Counted from the first letter of the stretch, positions 7,724 to 16,363 are shown. The stretch: DNA of 64,000 bases from Pseudotabrizicola sp. (GCF_030656345.1 NZ_JAUSNR010000049.1:40057-104056); one strand, 5' to 3'. Numbers and translations are program-made. Notes: a model not told the origin generated them from the sequence alone.

Positions 7724-8887
7724 ATGATCCGCTCCGCATTTCTGATCCTTGCTCTCGCGTCATTCGCCCCGCTCCAAGCAGTGGCCGATCCTCCGACGGC
7801 GCATTTGCCCATGGCATTCGAAGCCACAATCGAACCCGGTGACACTTTGGACAGTGTCCTTGGTCACTCAGGAATCCCCGCGACGATCCGGGCAGAAGCC
7901 GCACTGGCTCTTTCGGGAGTCTATGACCTGACCGACCTGCGACCTGGTCACCGAATCGAATGGACTGCGGCGTCCGGGGATCCAGCATCGCTGACACGCC
8001 TGTCGCTCTTCGTGGAAGATGGTGTGGAGATCGCTCTCACCTTCGACGGGCCGATCGCGGCACGACGGCTTGACCCACCGATTCGTGAGACAGACCGGCG
8101 GGAGACCTTGACCCTCGACGGAACCCTTTACGACGCCTTGATGGCGCGAAATGCACCGGAACGCTTTGCGGTTGACCTTACGGCACTTCTTGCAGGCCAG
8201 GTCGATTTCAGGCGCGACCTCAAAGGTGGAGAGACCTTCGCGCTGGTCTGGCAGGAAGATCAGCTTCCCGATGGCAGCATCGCGGGAGAGCCGCGCCTGA
8301 GTTACGCTCGGCTGGAGCTTACTGATCGCGTCCTCGAACTCGTCGCGACCGAAGCTGCCGGCCCGGTCATCGTCTTTGAAGATGGCGAAGCCGTGCAGCG
8401 TTCAGCGGCACCCATCCTTGGCGCACGACTGTCGTCCGTCTTTGGGCGCCGGAACCATCCCGTGTTGGGTGGGGTTCGCATGCATACCGGGATTGATTAC
8501 GCGGCACCCGTGGGAACCGAAGTCTCGGCGACCGGCGCCGGGCGGGTGACCTTTGCGGGTACGATCCGTGGCTACGGCACCACGATCGACATCGATCACG
8601 GCGGTGGGGTGGTCACGCGATATGCACATCTGTCTGAAATTGCCGAAGACGTTCGCGTGGGGTCGCGGGTCAAGGCGGGAGACGAGATTGGCGCGGTCGG
8701 CGCGACAGGGCTCGTGAGCGGCCCCAACCTTCACTACGAAGTCCGTGTCGACGGCAGACCGGTCGATCCTAAAGACCAGGACGCCTTGCCGGAGCAGGAG
8801 ATTGCTACCGCTGCGGACCTTGATGCACTCGCCACCTGGCGCAGCGAAACCGGCTTCATGCCAACAACTGACGGGGAACGTGGATGA
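7724..8887 (+). CDS. M23-family peptidoglycan endopeptidase
   Basis: The 387-aa exported protein starts at MIRSAFLILALASF with a signal peptide, has an N-terminal LysM-like or OapA-like region (EPGDTLDSVL), then a C-terminal LytM/M23 domain. Zinc ligands are visible as His254 and Asp258 in HTGID and His337 in LHYEV. Such enzymes cut peptide crosslinks in peptidoglycan. It is embedded in a copper-chaperone operon and overlaps the DUF411 gene by ATGA, which suggests envelope remodelling under metal stress. Confidence 0.88.
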   Translation: MIRSAFLILALASFAPLQAVADPPTAHLPMAFEATIEPGDTLDSVLGHSGIPATIRAEAALALSGVYDLTDLRPGHRIEWTAASGDPASLTRLSLFVEDGVEIALTFDGPIAARRLDPPIRETDRRETLTLDGTLYDALMARNAPERFAVDLTALLAGQVDFRRDLKGGETFALVWQEDQLPDGSIAGEPRLSYARLELTDRVLELVATEAAGPVIVFEDGEAVQRSAAPILGARLSSVFGRRNHPVLGGVRMHTGIDYAAPVGTEVSATGAGRVTFAGTIRGYGTTIDIDHGGGVVTRYAHLSEIAEDVRVGSRVKAGDEIGAVGATGLVSGPNLHYEVRVDGRPVDPKDQDALPEQEIATAADLDALATWRSETGFMPTTDGERG

Positions 8888-9354
8888 AAAGGTGTTTTAT
8901 CGGTCGCCGTGAACTCATGCTTGCATCAGCAGCCTTCGCCCTGGCCCCTGCCGCCAGGGCAGAGGAAGAACCACCGATCCATGTCGTGAAAGGGCGCGGT
9001 TGCGAGTGCTGCGAGGCATGGGTGGATTACTTGCGGGAGCAAGGCTTCACGGTTACGGATGAGGTGTCGATGGGAACGCTGCTGATCCGCTTCAAGATGG
9101 ACCAGGGCATTCCAGCAAAGGCATTTTCCTGCCACACGGGGACCGTTGACGGCTATGCCCTCGAAGGCCATGTCCCGGCTGCGGACATCCGAAGGTTGCT
9201 CGACGAGCGTCCTGATGCAGTTGGTCTTGCCGTACCCGGCATGCCTTACGGCTCCCCCGGCATGGGATCAGAAGACAGTCGGGACGCCTATGACGTCCTG
9301 CTGGTTGGCCGGGATGGCAGCCTGGAAGTTTTTACAAGCTATCCGGCAGCGTGA
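8884..9354 (+). CDS. DUF411 metal-binding exported protein (copy 1)
   Basis: The 156-aa protein has an RR-containing signal peptide and a DUF411 domain. It has a Cys cluster, CECC (Cys40, Cys42, Cys43), a second cysteine in FSCHTG, the EGHVPAADIRRLL motif and a Met/Gly-rich VPGMPYGSPGMG. DUF411 proteins recur in copper-resistance clusters; binding of copper by the CxCC site is likely but not shown here. It overlaps the M23 gene. A paralog lies at 34041-34508. Confidence 0.88.
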   Translation: MKRCFIGRRELMLASAAFALAPAARAEEEPPIHVVKGRGCECCEAWVDYLREQGFTVTDEVSMGTLLIRFKMDQGIPAKAFSCHTGTVDGYALEGHVPAADIRRLLDERPDAVGLAVPGMPYGSPGMGSEDSRDAYDVLLVGRDGSLEVFTSYPAA

Positions 9355-9715
9355 CCTGAACGATGACCGGGTCAGCTCAGCCTGTGCGGCTTTTCATATC
9401 CACGCAGGAAATGGCGTCCGGTCACGTTATTTTGACTAACCGGGGTTGTAGCATTGGGGGCATATGATCGTTCTATGCGAATGCCGTTGCTCATCGCCTA
9501 GCTATCCTTGGGTTCTAGGTGAAGCGCATCTTGTGAATATGCTGTCCAACACCGGGACCGCATTCTAGCATAAAATTGCCGTGGCTGTGCCAACACCAAA
9601 GGCCACGGGGGGGGGCAGCTTCGCCTTCAGGCGCTTGCGGGCGCAATTGTCAGCTGCCGGTGGCGCTTGGCTTGATGTTTTATCCGGCGATGCGCGGGGT
9701 CGGGCCGGGGGGGGT
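9355..9715 (+). other. Gene-poor region with possible eroded 5' end of the ZIP gene
   Basis: No intact gene. Two long G-runs (nine at 9607-9615, eight at 9707-9714) flank a stretch whose different frames read like parts of a membrane protein, for example ALGLMFYPAMRG in one frame just before the ZIP-like frame begins. This fits an N-terminal coding region broken by indels in homopolymers. Confidence 0.35.
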
Positions 9716-10267
9716 ATGAACTTCCTGCTCGCCCTTACTGTGGGCCTGCTGGCCTTCCTGCTCATCGATATGACGTCCGAGGCGCTGGAGCTTGCAGCCA
9801 GTGCCGCCGCGTTGTTCCAGAGATCTGCCATGGTCTGGCTGGCTGGCTTTGCGAGTTTCCTGTTGCTGATGGCCATCGGTGGGGCGTTCGCCGCCGGATC
9901 GGCGGGGCTTGGCACCTTCCTCGTCCTCGGATTTGCACTGCACAATGTGACGGATGCGATTGGTATTGCTGCACCGATGCTGCGTGTCCGGCCACCACTT
10001 TGGACCTTTGCTGCCCTGACGCTTTTGGCTGGCGGCCCGGCTGTGCTGGGAATGTGGGCGGGCAGCCTAGCCTATGCGCCGCAGTGGTCGGCATTGGCAC
10101 TGGCCGTCGAAGCAGGTGCGATCCTGCAGGTCATGGTCGAGGTCACCGCCTACCTCATGCGCCAGAATTCTGACCGGCAAGCCGTGCTGTTTGCTACCGC
10201 TATTCTTGCCGGTTTTCTTGCTGGGCTCGCGTTCATGTATGCCACGGCGGCCCTGATCAAGGTATAG
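9716..10267 (+). pseudogene. ZIP-family metal transporter, lacking its N-terminal helices
   Basis: The intact frame from the ATG at 9716 has about six transmembrane helices. They include a HNVTDAIGIAAPM helix resembling the metal-binding helix IV of ZIP transporters, and an EAGAILQVMVEV helix resembling helix V. Full ZIP proteins have eight helices, so the first two are missing. The DNA just upstream contains long G-runs and broken frames. It could be a functional shortened form, but truncation by frameshift is more likely. The substrate would be Zn2+ or another divalent cation. Confidence 0.55.
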
Positions 10268-10390
10268 TCGTCGCAGCCTTGGGCCAAAGCCGCCCATGCC
10301 GGATAAGGAACGCGACAGAACATGAAACAAGGATATTCTATGCGACCGAGCAGTATTAACAGATCAGCGATCACAACCGAGGACTTCGCG

Positions 10391-10714
10391 ATGATAAACC
10401 GAACCCCGCCCGTGGCTTTGAAACAGTTGCGACCGATTTGTCTTGCGATTGGGTTTCTGGCACTTGGGGCCTGCACCGTCCCGATCAATCAGGCAACTGA
10501 CAAGACGACTGGGTTTCTCAAGGAGCTGCCGGAAGGGGTCGCCCTGATTGCGGCACCGTATCAGAACCTGCAGGAAGTGATCCTGAAACCTGAAGACGGC
10601 TGCTATTGGTACCGCCATGTCGGACCGGTTGAGACGACGATGTTGCCGCTGCGATCGGTCAGGGGCAGGCCGATTTGCACCGACGTTGCAGCCAAAACAG
10701 CATCGGTGGGCTGA
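10391..10714 (+). CDS. Small lipoprotein of unknown function
   Basis: The 107-aa protein starts at the ATG at 10391, with GAGGA seven bases upstream. It has a lipobox, LALGAC, followed by a short soluble domain with a conserved-looking DGCYWYRHVGPVETTMLPL segment. I recognise no function. Being a lipoprotein near an Lnt paralog, it could be a substrate of that enzyme. It converges on the L,D-transpeptidase gene. Confidence 0.65.
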   Translation: MINRTPPVALKQLRPICLAIGFLALGACTVPINQATDKTTGFLKELPEGVALIAAPYQNLQEVILKPEDGCYWYRHVGPVETTMLPLRSVRGRPICTDVAAKTASVG

Positions 10715-10763
10715 TCCAAAAAGTTCCGTTGGCAGCCCCAAACGCGCAAATGAGCGGTGTCCG

Positions 10764-11429
10764 TTACAGGGTCGTCGCCACATTCCCTTCTTCGGCGGGG
10801 TAGAGATGCGCCGTTACGCCAGCCTCGACCTGATCGAACAGATCGTTGATATGTGGCATGACCATGCGCACACAGCCCGAACTGGCGCGGCTTCCGATTG
10901 AACCAGGAAGCGGAGAGCCATGAATTCGCAGATAGGTGTCGCGCTCGCCGACAAAGAGATAGAGCGCGCGGGATCCCAAGGCATTTGCCGGACCGGGGGC
11001 CATCCCATCCACATACTTTGCATAGATTTCCGGCTCACGCTCAATCATGGCGGGGGTCGGCGTCCAGCTTGGCCATTTCGCCTTGCGGCGGATCGTGTAA
11101 GTTCCGGGCTCGTACAGACCATCCCGGCCGATGGCGACGCCGTAGCGCATGGCCGTTCCATCAGCCTGAATATGGTAGAGATACCTCGCGATCGCGTCGA
11201 CATGGATATCACCAGCTACAAACCCCGCTCGCGCTTCGACACGGGTCGGCAGCAGGCGCGGGTGCAACCCCCATGGATTGGTCGTTGCAGCATCATAGCC
11301 CGGCGGAGTAACCTCCGCATCCCAGGCCGCCCACTGATCTTGCAGATGCGACGCAGCGAACACCGGGGCGGAAATCGGTGCCGAAAACAGCGCGGCTGTG
11401 GTTGCAATGAAATGGCGTCGTGTGAACAT
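10764..11429 (-). CDS. YkuD-family L,D-transpeptidase (copy 2 of 5)
   Basis: The 221-aa protein starts at MFTRRHF and has a signal peptide ending near PVFAAS. Its ErfK/YbiS-like YkuD domain has LRIHGS and SSGCVRMV, with catalytic Cys186. The segment KWPSWTPTPAMIEREPE is shared with the L,D-transpeptidase at 46158-46721, so these two form one subgroup. It is divergent from the second lnt module, just as copy 1 is divergent from the first, so the duplicated unit may originally have included a transpeptidase. Confidence 0.9.
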   Translation of the reverse strand: MFTRRHFIATTAALFSAPISAPVFAASHLQDQWAAWDAEVTPPGYDAATTNPWGLHPRLLPTRVEARAGFVAGDIHVDAIARYLYHIQADGTAMRYGVAIGRDGLYEPGTYTIRRKAKWPSWTPTPAMIEREPEIYAKYVDGMAPGPANALGSRALYLFVGERDTYLRIHGSPLPGSIGSRASSGCVRMVMPHINDLFDQVEAGVTAHLYPAEEGNVATTL

Positions 11430-11638
11430 TGGCTTCGCTTTCTTCAAATTATAGCAGCGCAAATCCTTCGATTGAGCACGTATCGTGAAGTACGCAGTCG
11501 GCAAAGCGGTACTGTTGTCCAGTCAAGTCTATGTGACCTACGGCCTCGCGTCGCAGTCTTCATCGCAACACGGCGGCTATTGAAAAAGCCCCTTCTGCTG
11601 CGCCATTCTGACAATGCCGTGATCTGCCGAAGGCAATG

Positions 11639-11670
11639 CTGCACCTCTAGTTGCTAGAGCAGTCAGCCGT
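11639..11670 (+). promoter_or_regulatory. MerR-type dyad promoter of lnt module 2
   Basis: A -35-like CTGCAC (11639-11644) is followed by CTCTAG-TTG-CTAGAG (11645-11659). The dyad arms are perfectly conserved relative to the first module although neighbouring bases have changed, which indicates selection on the operator. Confidence 0.6.
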
Positions 11671-11699
11671 CACCCTGCAATTTGGAGGGTCTGGCAGAA

Positions 11700-13265
11700 T
11701 TGATCATTTCGGACGGACATCTGTTTTCCGGCAGGACGCACCTGCGACGTCTGGCCAGACTGGGGATTGTCGTAGCGGCTGGTGCATGCCTTGTCCTCGC
11801 CCTGCCGCCGTATTCGATTTTGCCGCTCGCGCTCGTTGCCTTCGTGGCGCTTGCACGGGCGCTGCGTGGCGCATCGGCGCTTGGGGCGTTCTGGCTTGGA
11901 TATATGTTCGGCTTAGGACAGTTTGTGCCCGGCCTGTTCTGGATCACTGAAAGCTTTCAGGTCGAGGCAGACCGGTTCGGATGGCTCGCGCTGCCTGCTG
12001 TGTTCGGCCTCGCCGGGCTGCTATCAGCGTTTCCAGCTTTGGCATGTGCCATTGCGGCGCGCGTGGCGCGGTCCGGCCTGCCTCCGGCGTTGTCGCTCGC
12101 CACGGCCTGGGCGGCGTCTGAGTGGCTGCGAGGACATGTCGTGACCGGGTTTCCATGGAATCTTGCAGCCTACACGCTGGCTGACTGGACCGTTCCGTCC
12201 CAAGCCGCTTCGGTGGTCGGCAGTTACGGGCTTGGATTTCTGCTCGTGCTGTGTGCGTCACTTGCTGCTCTCGCCTTCGGTCGTGCTGACCGCCATCTAC
12301 GGATGCTTCGCCTGACTGGTGCGACCGCGATTTTGCTCAGCGTTGCGGGCTTTGGAGTGGTGCGGCTTGCCACCTCAGACCCGGCTTCGGACCGTGGCAC
12401 GCAGGTTCGGGTCGTGCAGCCCAACATCGCACAAAATGCCAAATGGGATAACACTTCGCGAAAAGCGGACATCCTGCGGCTTTTTTTCCCTGTCGGCCCG
12501 CCCCGGGTCTTTCGATCTTCTGTTTGGCCCGAAACCGCCTGGCCTGGGTTCCATGCAGAGGATCGTGGCGCACGGGTCACGTTGGGGTGGCTGTTGCCCG
12601 AAACGGGTGTCTTGCTCACCGGCAGCCCGGAGCGGGAAAAAACCCAGGCGGGGGCGGTCCACCGCAATTCCATCCTCGCCATCGCTCCAGACGGCACAAT
12701 CCTCACACGTTACGCCAAGCATCACCTCGTGCCCTTTGGCGAGTATGTTCACTGGCGCAGTGTGTTGCCGTTTCAGCGGTTGGTTCAATCTCTGGGCGAT
12801 TTTGCGCCAGGCCCTGGACCGCGCACGCTGGCGATTGGGCCCCACCCCTGCGTTGGAGTGGCGATATGCTATGAGGCAATCTTTCCCGGCAATGTCGCCG
12901 ATGACGCGATCCGTCCGGACTGGATCTTCAACGCAACCAACGATGCCTGGTTCGGCACCACGATCGGACCATCGCAACATCTGGCTTCACCCCGAATGCG
13001 AGCGGTCGAAGAAGGCCTTCCGCTTGTTCGTGCCGCCAACACCGGAATTTCCGCTGTGGTCGACGCCTACAGTCGGACGGTGGCTATGCTCGAACTTGGA
13101 ACGCCAGCAATAATTGACACGCGCTTGCCACGACCGCTTTCGCCGACCCCTTATGCACGCTTTGGCGACTGGACCGCACTGGCGCTGGTCCTGCTGGCAT
13201 GGGTTATTATCAGACTGCGACCGCGACTGCGAAATATGGCATTCTTGACAAGGATATCGACATGA
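11700..13265 (+). CDS. lnt: Apolipoprotein N-acyltransferase, paralog 2
   Basis: This 521-aa paralog of the gene at 4219 keeps the triad Glu278 (WPETAWPG), the Lys in KHHLVPFGEYV and the Cys in AICYEAIFPG. The TTG at 11700 matches the start of copy 1; an earlier in-frame start at 11682 exists. Codons 261-277 look out of frame relative to copy 1. A run of seven T (12481-12487) appears to carry one extra base, and the frame is restored just before the catalytic WPE. The enzyme may be active, because the altered stretch precedes the catalytic Glu. The stop overlaps orf57 as ATGA. Confidence 0.88.
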   Translation: MIISDGHLFSGRTHLRRLARLGIVVAAGACLVLALPPYSILPLALVAFVALARALRGASALGAFWLGYMFGLGQFVPGLFWITESFQVEADRFGWLALPAVFGLAGLLSAFPALACAIAARVARSGLPPALSLATAWAASEWLRGHVVTGFPWNLAAYTLADWTVPSQAASVVGSYGLGFLLVLCASLAALAFGRADRHLRMLRLTGATAILLSVAGFGVVRLATSDPASDRGTQVRVVQPNIAQNAKWDNTSRKADILRLFFPVGPPRVFRSSVWPETAWPGFHAEDRGARVTLGWLLPETGVLLTGSPEREKTQAGAVHRNSILAIAPDGTILTRYAKHHLVPFGEYVHWRSVLPFQRLVQSLGDFAPGPGPRTLAIGPHPCVGVAICYEAIFPGNVADDAIRPDWIFNATNDAWFGTTIGPSQHLASPRMRAVEEGLPLVRAANTGISAVVDAYSRTVAMLELGTPAIIDTRLPRPLSPTPYARFGDWTALALVLLAWVIIRLRPRLRNMAFLTRIST

Positions 13266-13435
13266 TCGGACCGCTACTTGGAGCCATCGGATTTGTTTGG
13301 GGCTATCTCCTCGCGCGGCAACGCGGTGGCAAGCGACTGGACCGGCTGCTGTATGGGGCTGGCTTCGCCATCGCATTTGGTCTTTTCGGTATCTTCCTCG
13401 GGATCGCCTTGGGGCGGTTTCTTGGGGCGCACTGA
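13262..13435 (+). CDS. 57-aa two-helix membrane miniprotein (copy 2)
   Basis: The 57-residue protein begins MIGPLLGAIGFVWGYLLARQ, with a second helix AGFAIAFGLFGIFLG. Its length and its ATGA overlap with lnt are the same as in copy 1. Conservation of the reading frame and of both helices between diverged copies supports a functional protein of unknown role linked to lnt. Confidence 0.8.
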   Translation: MIGPLLGAIGFVWGYLLARQRGGKRLDRLLYGAGFAIAFGLFGIFLGIALGRFLGAH

Positions 13436-13455
13436 TCGGCGAAACATCGCCGGTC
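13434..13455 (+). other. Stem-loop between orf57 and sco (copy 2)
   Basis: GATCGGCGA (13434-13442) pairs with TCGCCGGTC (13447-13455), including one G-T wobble, around a 4-base loop. The sequence differs from copy 1 but the hairpin is kept and even lengthened, in the same place after the orf57 stop. Confidence 0.5.
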
Positions 13456-13480
13456 GTCAAAATACTCACACCAATGTCGC

Positions 13481-13510
13481 TTGAACCGCCAGCTGCCCAA
13501 GGTTCTAGAC
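13481..13510 (+). promoter_or_regulatory. Degenerate MerR-type promoter before sco (copy 2)
   Basis: The -35 TTGAAC and the downstream GGTTCTAGAC are still recognisable compared with copy 1, but the dyad between them is destroyed (CCGCCAGCTGCCCAAGG instead of CCTCTAGTTACTCGAGG). Independent metal control of this sco is probably lost. Confidence 0.45.
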
Positions 13511-13542
13511 CACTCAAATGAACCCATTGGTCAGATATTTCG

Positions 13543-14136
13543 ATGCGCCTTAGACGCCTTCAAATTGGGTTATGGATCGCCGCTATCGCGGCGATGATCA
13601 TTCTTGCCGGAACAAGGTGGGCCACCCAAGGCGAGGGTGTTGCCGAAACCAGTCCAGCTTTCACGCCAGTCTTTACGCTTGCGGATGAGGAAGGCCGTAT
13701 CAGGACGAGTGCAGAGTTTCGCGGGAAATTCCTTCTCGACTTCTTCGGTTTCACGAACTGCCCCGATGTCTGCCCGACGACGCTTTCAGACGTGGCCCAA
13801 GTTATGGATGATCTCGGGGCGGATGCCGAGAAAGTTCAACCGCTTTTCGTCTCGATTGACCCCGAACGCGACCGGCGGCTCGGCCTTGCGGCCTACACTG
13901 CAGCCTTTCATCCGGCGATCCTGGGTCTGGCAGGAACCGAGACCGAGACGCAAGCCGCGGCCGACAGCTTCAAGATTTTCTATGAACGCGAGAACGATGC
14001 TGCATCGCTTGACGGCTATTCCATGGCGCATAGTCCCGGCCTTTTCCTGATTGGTCCGGATGGTGAATGGCTTCGCCAATTCACCTACGGCACTTCGGCC
14101 GCCGAAATCCTTTCCGACCTTCAGACGAGGTTTTGA
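13543..14136 (+). CDS. Sco1/SenC-family copper chaperone (copy 2)
   Basis: The 197-aa protein is collinear with the Sco at 6056. It has a membrane anchor, an intact CPDVCP motif and the later SMAHSPG histidine. Every copper ligand is kept, so it is probably functional in spite of the decayed promoter dyad. Expression may depend on read-through from lnt2 and orf57. It is followed after three bases by the truncated PCuAC gene. Confidence 0.9.
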   Translation: MRLRRLQIGLWIAAIAAMIILAGTRWATQGEGVAETSPAFTPVFTLADEEGRIRTSAEFRGKFLLDFFGFTNCPDVCPTTLSDVAQVMDDLGADAEKVQPLFVSIDPERDRRLGLAAYTAAFHPAILGLAGTETETQAAADSFKIFYERENDAASLDGYSMAHSPGLFLIGPDGEWLRQFTYGTSAAEILSDLQTRF

Positions 14137-14139
14137 CCC

Positions 14140-14244
14140 ATGAAACACTTGTTGCTTGCTGCGACCCTGTCGTTGACTGCATCAGCGGCTTTTGCCTGCG
14201 AAACCGTGACAGCGTTGCCGCCTGAACAAAAAAATGAATTATAG
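14140..14244 (+). pseudogene. Truncated PCuAC gene
   Basis: It encodes the signal peptide of PCuAC (start MKHLLLAATLSLTA, ending FACETVT) and then runs into unrelated sequence, giving a 34-codon frame that stops at TAG. Homology with the intact PCuAC gene ends at about 14211, marking a recombination or deletion junction. Confidence 0.8.
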
Positions 14245-14411
14245 TATGATGCTGGCAGAGTGAACGGGGCCTCACAAGGAAACCATCCTTGCGCATACCG
14301 GATATTAAAAGGTGATGCGCAGATGAAATCGACTGAAGCACCCGAACTTTATCGACGAATCATTTATTCGCGCTAGTTAAAAGAAACAAGCTGACAGGGC
14401 AATCCAAGAAT

Positions 14412-14987
14412 ATGCAACAACTTCTGATCTGGATCGAATTAAATCAATCCTTGGTCTATCTGCTACTGTTTGGATACTGTGCCCTGAAAAGCGGCGCGCT
14501 CCCGCTTCTTGCTGGCGTATTGGTGCAGCAGGGCGCGCTGGATTTGGCATCAGTGGCTCTTGCAACCTTCCTCGGAGGATATCTAGGCGACGAGATCCGG
14601 TTCTTCGTTGCGCGGCGTTATGGCGGCGCCTTGTTCGTGACAAAACCGACTTGGCGTGAATATCTGGATCGTACCAAACAGGCGATGGAGCGGTATGGCA
14701 GGATCTACATATTTCTCTATCGCTATCCCAAAGGCATGCGGACAATTGGTGCGATCCCCGTCGGATTGAGCCAGATGCCATGGATGGAGTTTACAATCCT
14801 CAATGCCTTGTCTGCGGTGCTATGGTGTGGCCTTCTCGTTGGACTTGGGATTATTTTGGGTGAGCAGCTGTCGCAAGTGGCAGAAAGATGGTGGGGCGTA
14901 GCCAGCGTCGTACTTTTGATGGCCTTCATCATCGCGTCGATTGTCGCGTTCCGCCGAATTGCCCACCTCCAGCAAAAGGCGCCGTGA
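14412..14987 (+). CDS. DedA/SNARE-associated family membrane protein
   Basis: The 191-aa polytopic protein has the DedA signature: a G-x3-GD motif in TFLGGYLGDEIRFF, and RYPKGMRTIGAIPVGLSQMPWMEF in place of the usual FxRFxPGxR segment. Family members are undecaprenyl-phosphate or phospholipid translocases that recycle lipid carriers for envelope synthesis. It lies just after the truncated module and before another L,D-transpeptidase. Confidence 0.8.
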   Translation: MQQLLIWIELNQSLVYLLLFGYCALKSGALPLLAGVLVQQGALDLASVALATFLGGYLGDEIRFFVARRYGGALFVTKPTWREYLDRTKQAMERYGRIYIFLYRYPKGMRTIGAIPVGLSQMPWMEFTILNALSAVLWCGLLVGLGIILGEQLSQVAERWWGVASVVLLMAFIIASIVAFRRIAHLQQKAP

Positions 14988-15351
14988 CCTGCAAACGTAC
15001 CACGGGCCATGGCGACCGCCCAAAAGCCCAACGGCCGCCCATGAACCTATAACGATTTCACTACGGCCATTTCAGAGCAGTACTCGCCATCGCGGAAACC
15101 CTTATCGCCAGGCCACCGAAATCCGGAACGGCGTCGCGTGGCGAAATGCTTATCATCTCTCGGCACCGTGGAGGCCATTCGTGGAGGCTAAACTCAACAC
15201 GGAAGCGGGAGCAATGTTTCAGGCCAGAAACCCGCGAAAACGTGGCTCAGTACCATCGTTTATAAAATCCTATGCCGATCTTATCTTAAACGAGTCGGAC
15301 TTGAACACCAAATAGAGACCCACTACTGGTCAAATCCAAAGGAGTTGAGGA
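14988..15351. other. Intergenic region without a recognised gene
   Basis: No convincing gene on either strand. The last 100 bases are AT-rich and end in AAGGAG seven bases before the L,D-transpeptidase ATG, so they probably carry its promoter. Confidence 0.4.
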
Positions 15352-15864
15352 ATGAATATGACGCCTACGACACGTCGAAGAGTCGTTCTAGGTGGTCTTG
15401 CTCTTGGCTTGGCAGGCTGTGCCAGCAGCAAGTTCAAGACCTATGACGGACCAGAAGTTACCCACATAGACCTGTTCAAAAGCGACCGAACATTGCTGCT
15501 TTACAACGGTGAGCGGGTCCTCAAATCCTACAAGGTAGATCTTGGCTTCGCGCCGACAGGACACAAGCAATTCGAGGGCGACGGCAAAACGCCGGAGGGT
15601 AAGTACATCATAGATCGGCGCAATCCGAGAAGTTTGTTTCATCTGTCGATCGGCATCTCTTATCCAAACGAGGCCGACGTAGCTTTTGCTAAAGCAAAGG
15701 GACGTGAGCCAGGCGGCGAAATCTTCATTCACGGCGGGCGCCGCCGCAACATCGATCCGATCAAACCGGATTGGACGGCAGGGTGTATCTCGGTTTCAGA
15801 TCGCCAAATGGAAGAGATTTATTCGATGGTACGAGATGGAACTCCGATCGAGATATTCTCTTGA
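15352..15864 (+). CDS. YkuD-family L,D-transpeptidase lipoprotein (copy 3 of 5)
   Basis: The 170-aa protein has a lipobox (ALGLAGC), so it is probably a membrane-anchored lipoprotein. The YkuD domain has IFIHGG and the nucleophile Cys145 in DWTAGCISVSD. It belongs to a third subgroup, resembling small YafK-like enzymes and unlike the other four copies. The start ATG is preceded by a strong AAGGAG. A lipoprotein L,D-transpeptidase near Lnt paralogs is a plausible Lnt client. Confidence 0.88.
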   Translation: MNMTPTTRRRVVLGGLALGLAGCASSKFKTYDGPEVTHIDLFKSDRTLLLYNGERVLKSYKVDLGFAPTGHKQFEGDGKTPEGKYIIDRRNPRSLFHLSIGISYPNEADVAFAKAKGREPGGEIFIHGGRRRNIDPIKPDWTAGCISVSDRQMEEIYSMVRDGTPIEIFS

Positions 15865-16111
15865 GGCTGCATATCGCTGTACTCCCAGAACGTGGCCAAA
15901 AGCGCTTGTTTAGAAAGACACCGGCTTTAGACACGTCAAATTACTTGAGTGCGTGAAAATCCGCTGGTTCGATGGTGCCTCAAGGTAGCGTGCCACCGTA
16001 ACCGAGGCTATCCGAATTTACAGAGCAATACACCATCACTTGAACTGTTGAAGCGAGATTGATGTTCTGTTCGCATCGGCCGATTGGCTAAAGCAGCTTT
16101 CAACCGTCAGT

Positions 16112-16363
16112 TTGATGTCTCTGGACAAGACTGTCTCGGAATCGAAGTTTGCGTTTAGATATGACGGGCTAACGAGCAAATCAGGGCAGCGGGATATCCG
16201 GCGCCTTCTGATCATCGGGGCCATGGCGGTAATCTCCGGTACCAAGGCTCGACCTCCAGTGGAAGGCTCGCAGCTCGGGCGCATCCTCGCCCGCAAGCCA
16301 AGGATGCTGGCAGCCATTGCTCTGGCGAATAAGATGGCGCGCATGCTCTGGGCCATGAACTAA
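16112..16363 (+). pseudogene. IS110-family transposase, C-terminal remnant
   Basis: The frame reads GQRDIRRLLIIGAMAVIS and later AIALANKMARMLWAM, the conserved serine-containing C-terminal domain of IS110/IS1111 transposases (DEDD-type). The N-terminal RuvC-like half is missing. It lies upstream of an IS110-type N-terminal fragment, as would be left by deletion between tandem copies. Confidence 0.75.

Larger units (their letters stand above)
11607..14211 (+). repeat. Copy 2 of the lnt-orf57-sco-PCuAC module, truncated
   Basis: It is homologous to 4126-6723 throughout lnt2, orf57 and sco, and ends abruptly after codon 24 of the PCuAC gene. Beyond 14211 the sequences are unrelated. The copies differ at many synonymous and intergenic positions. 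Confidence 0.85.

Noticed and set aside
10920..11657. 245-codon frame antisense to L,D-transpeptidase copy 2
   Set aside because: The opposite strand has signal peptide and SSGC catalytic motif; this one has neither.
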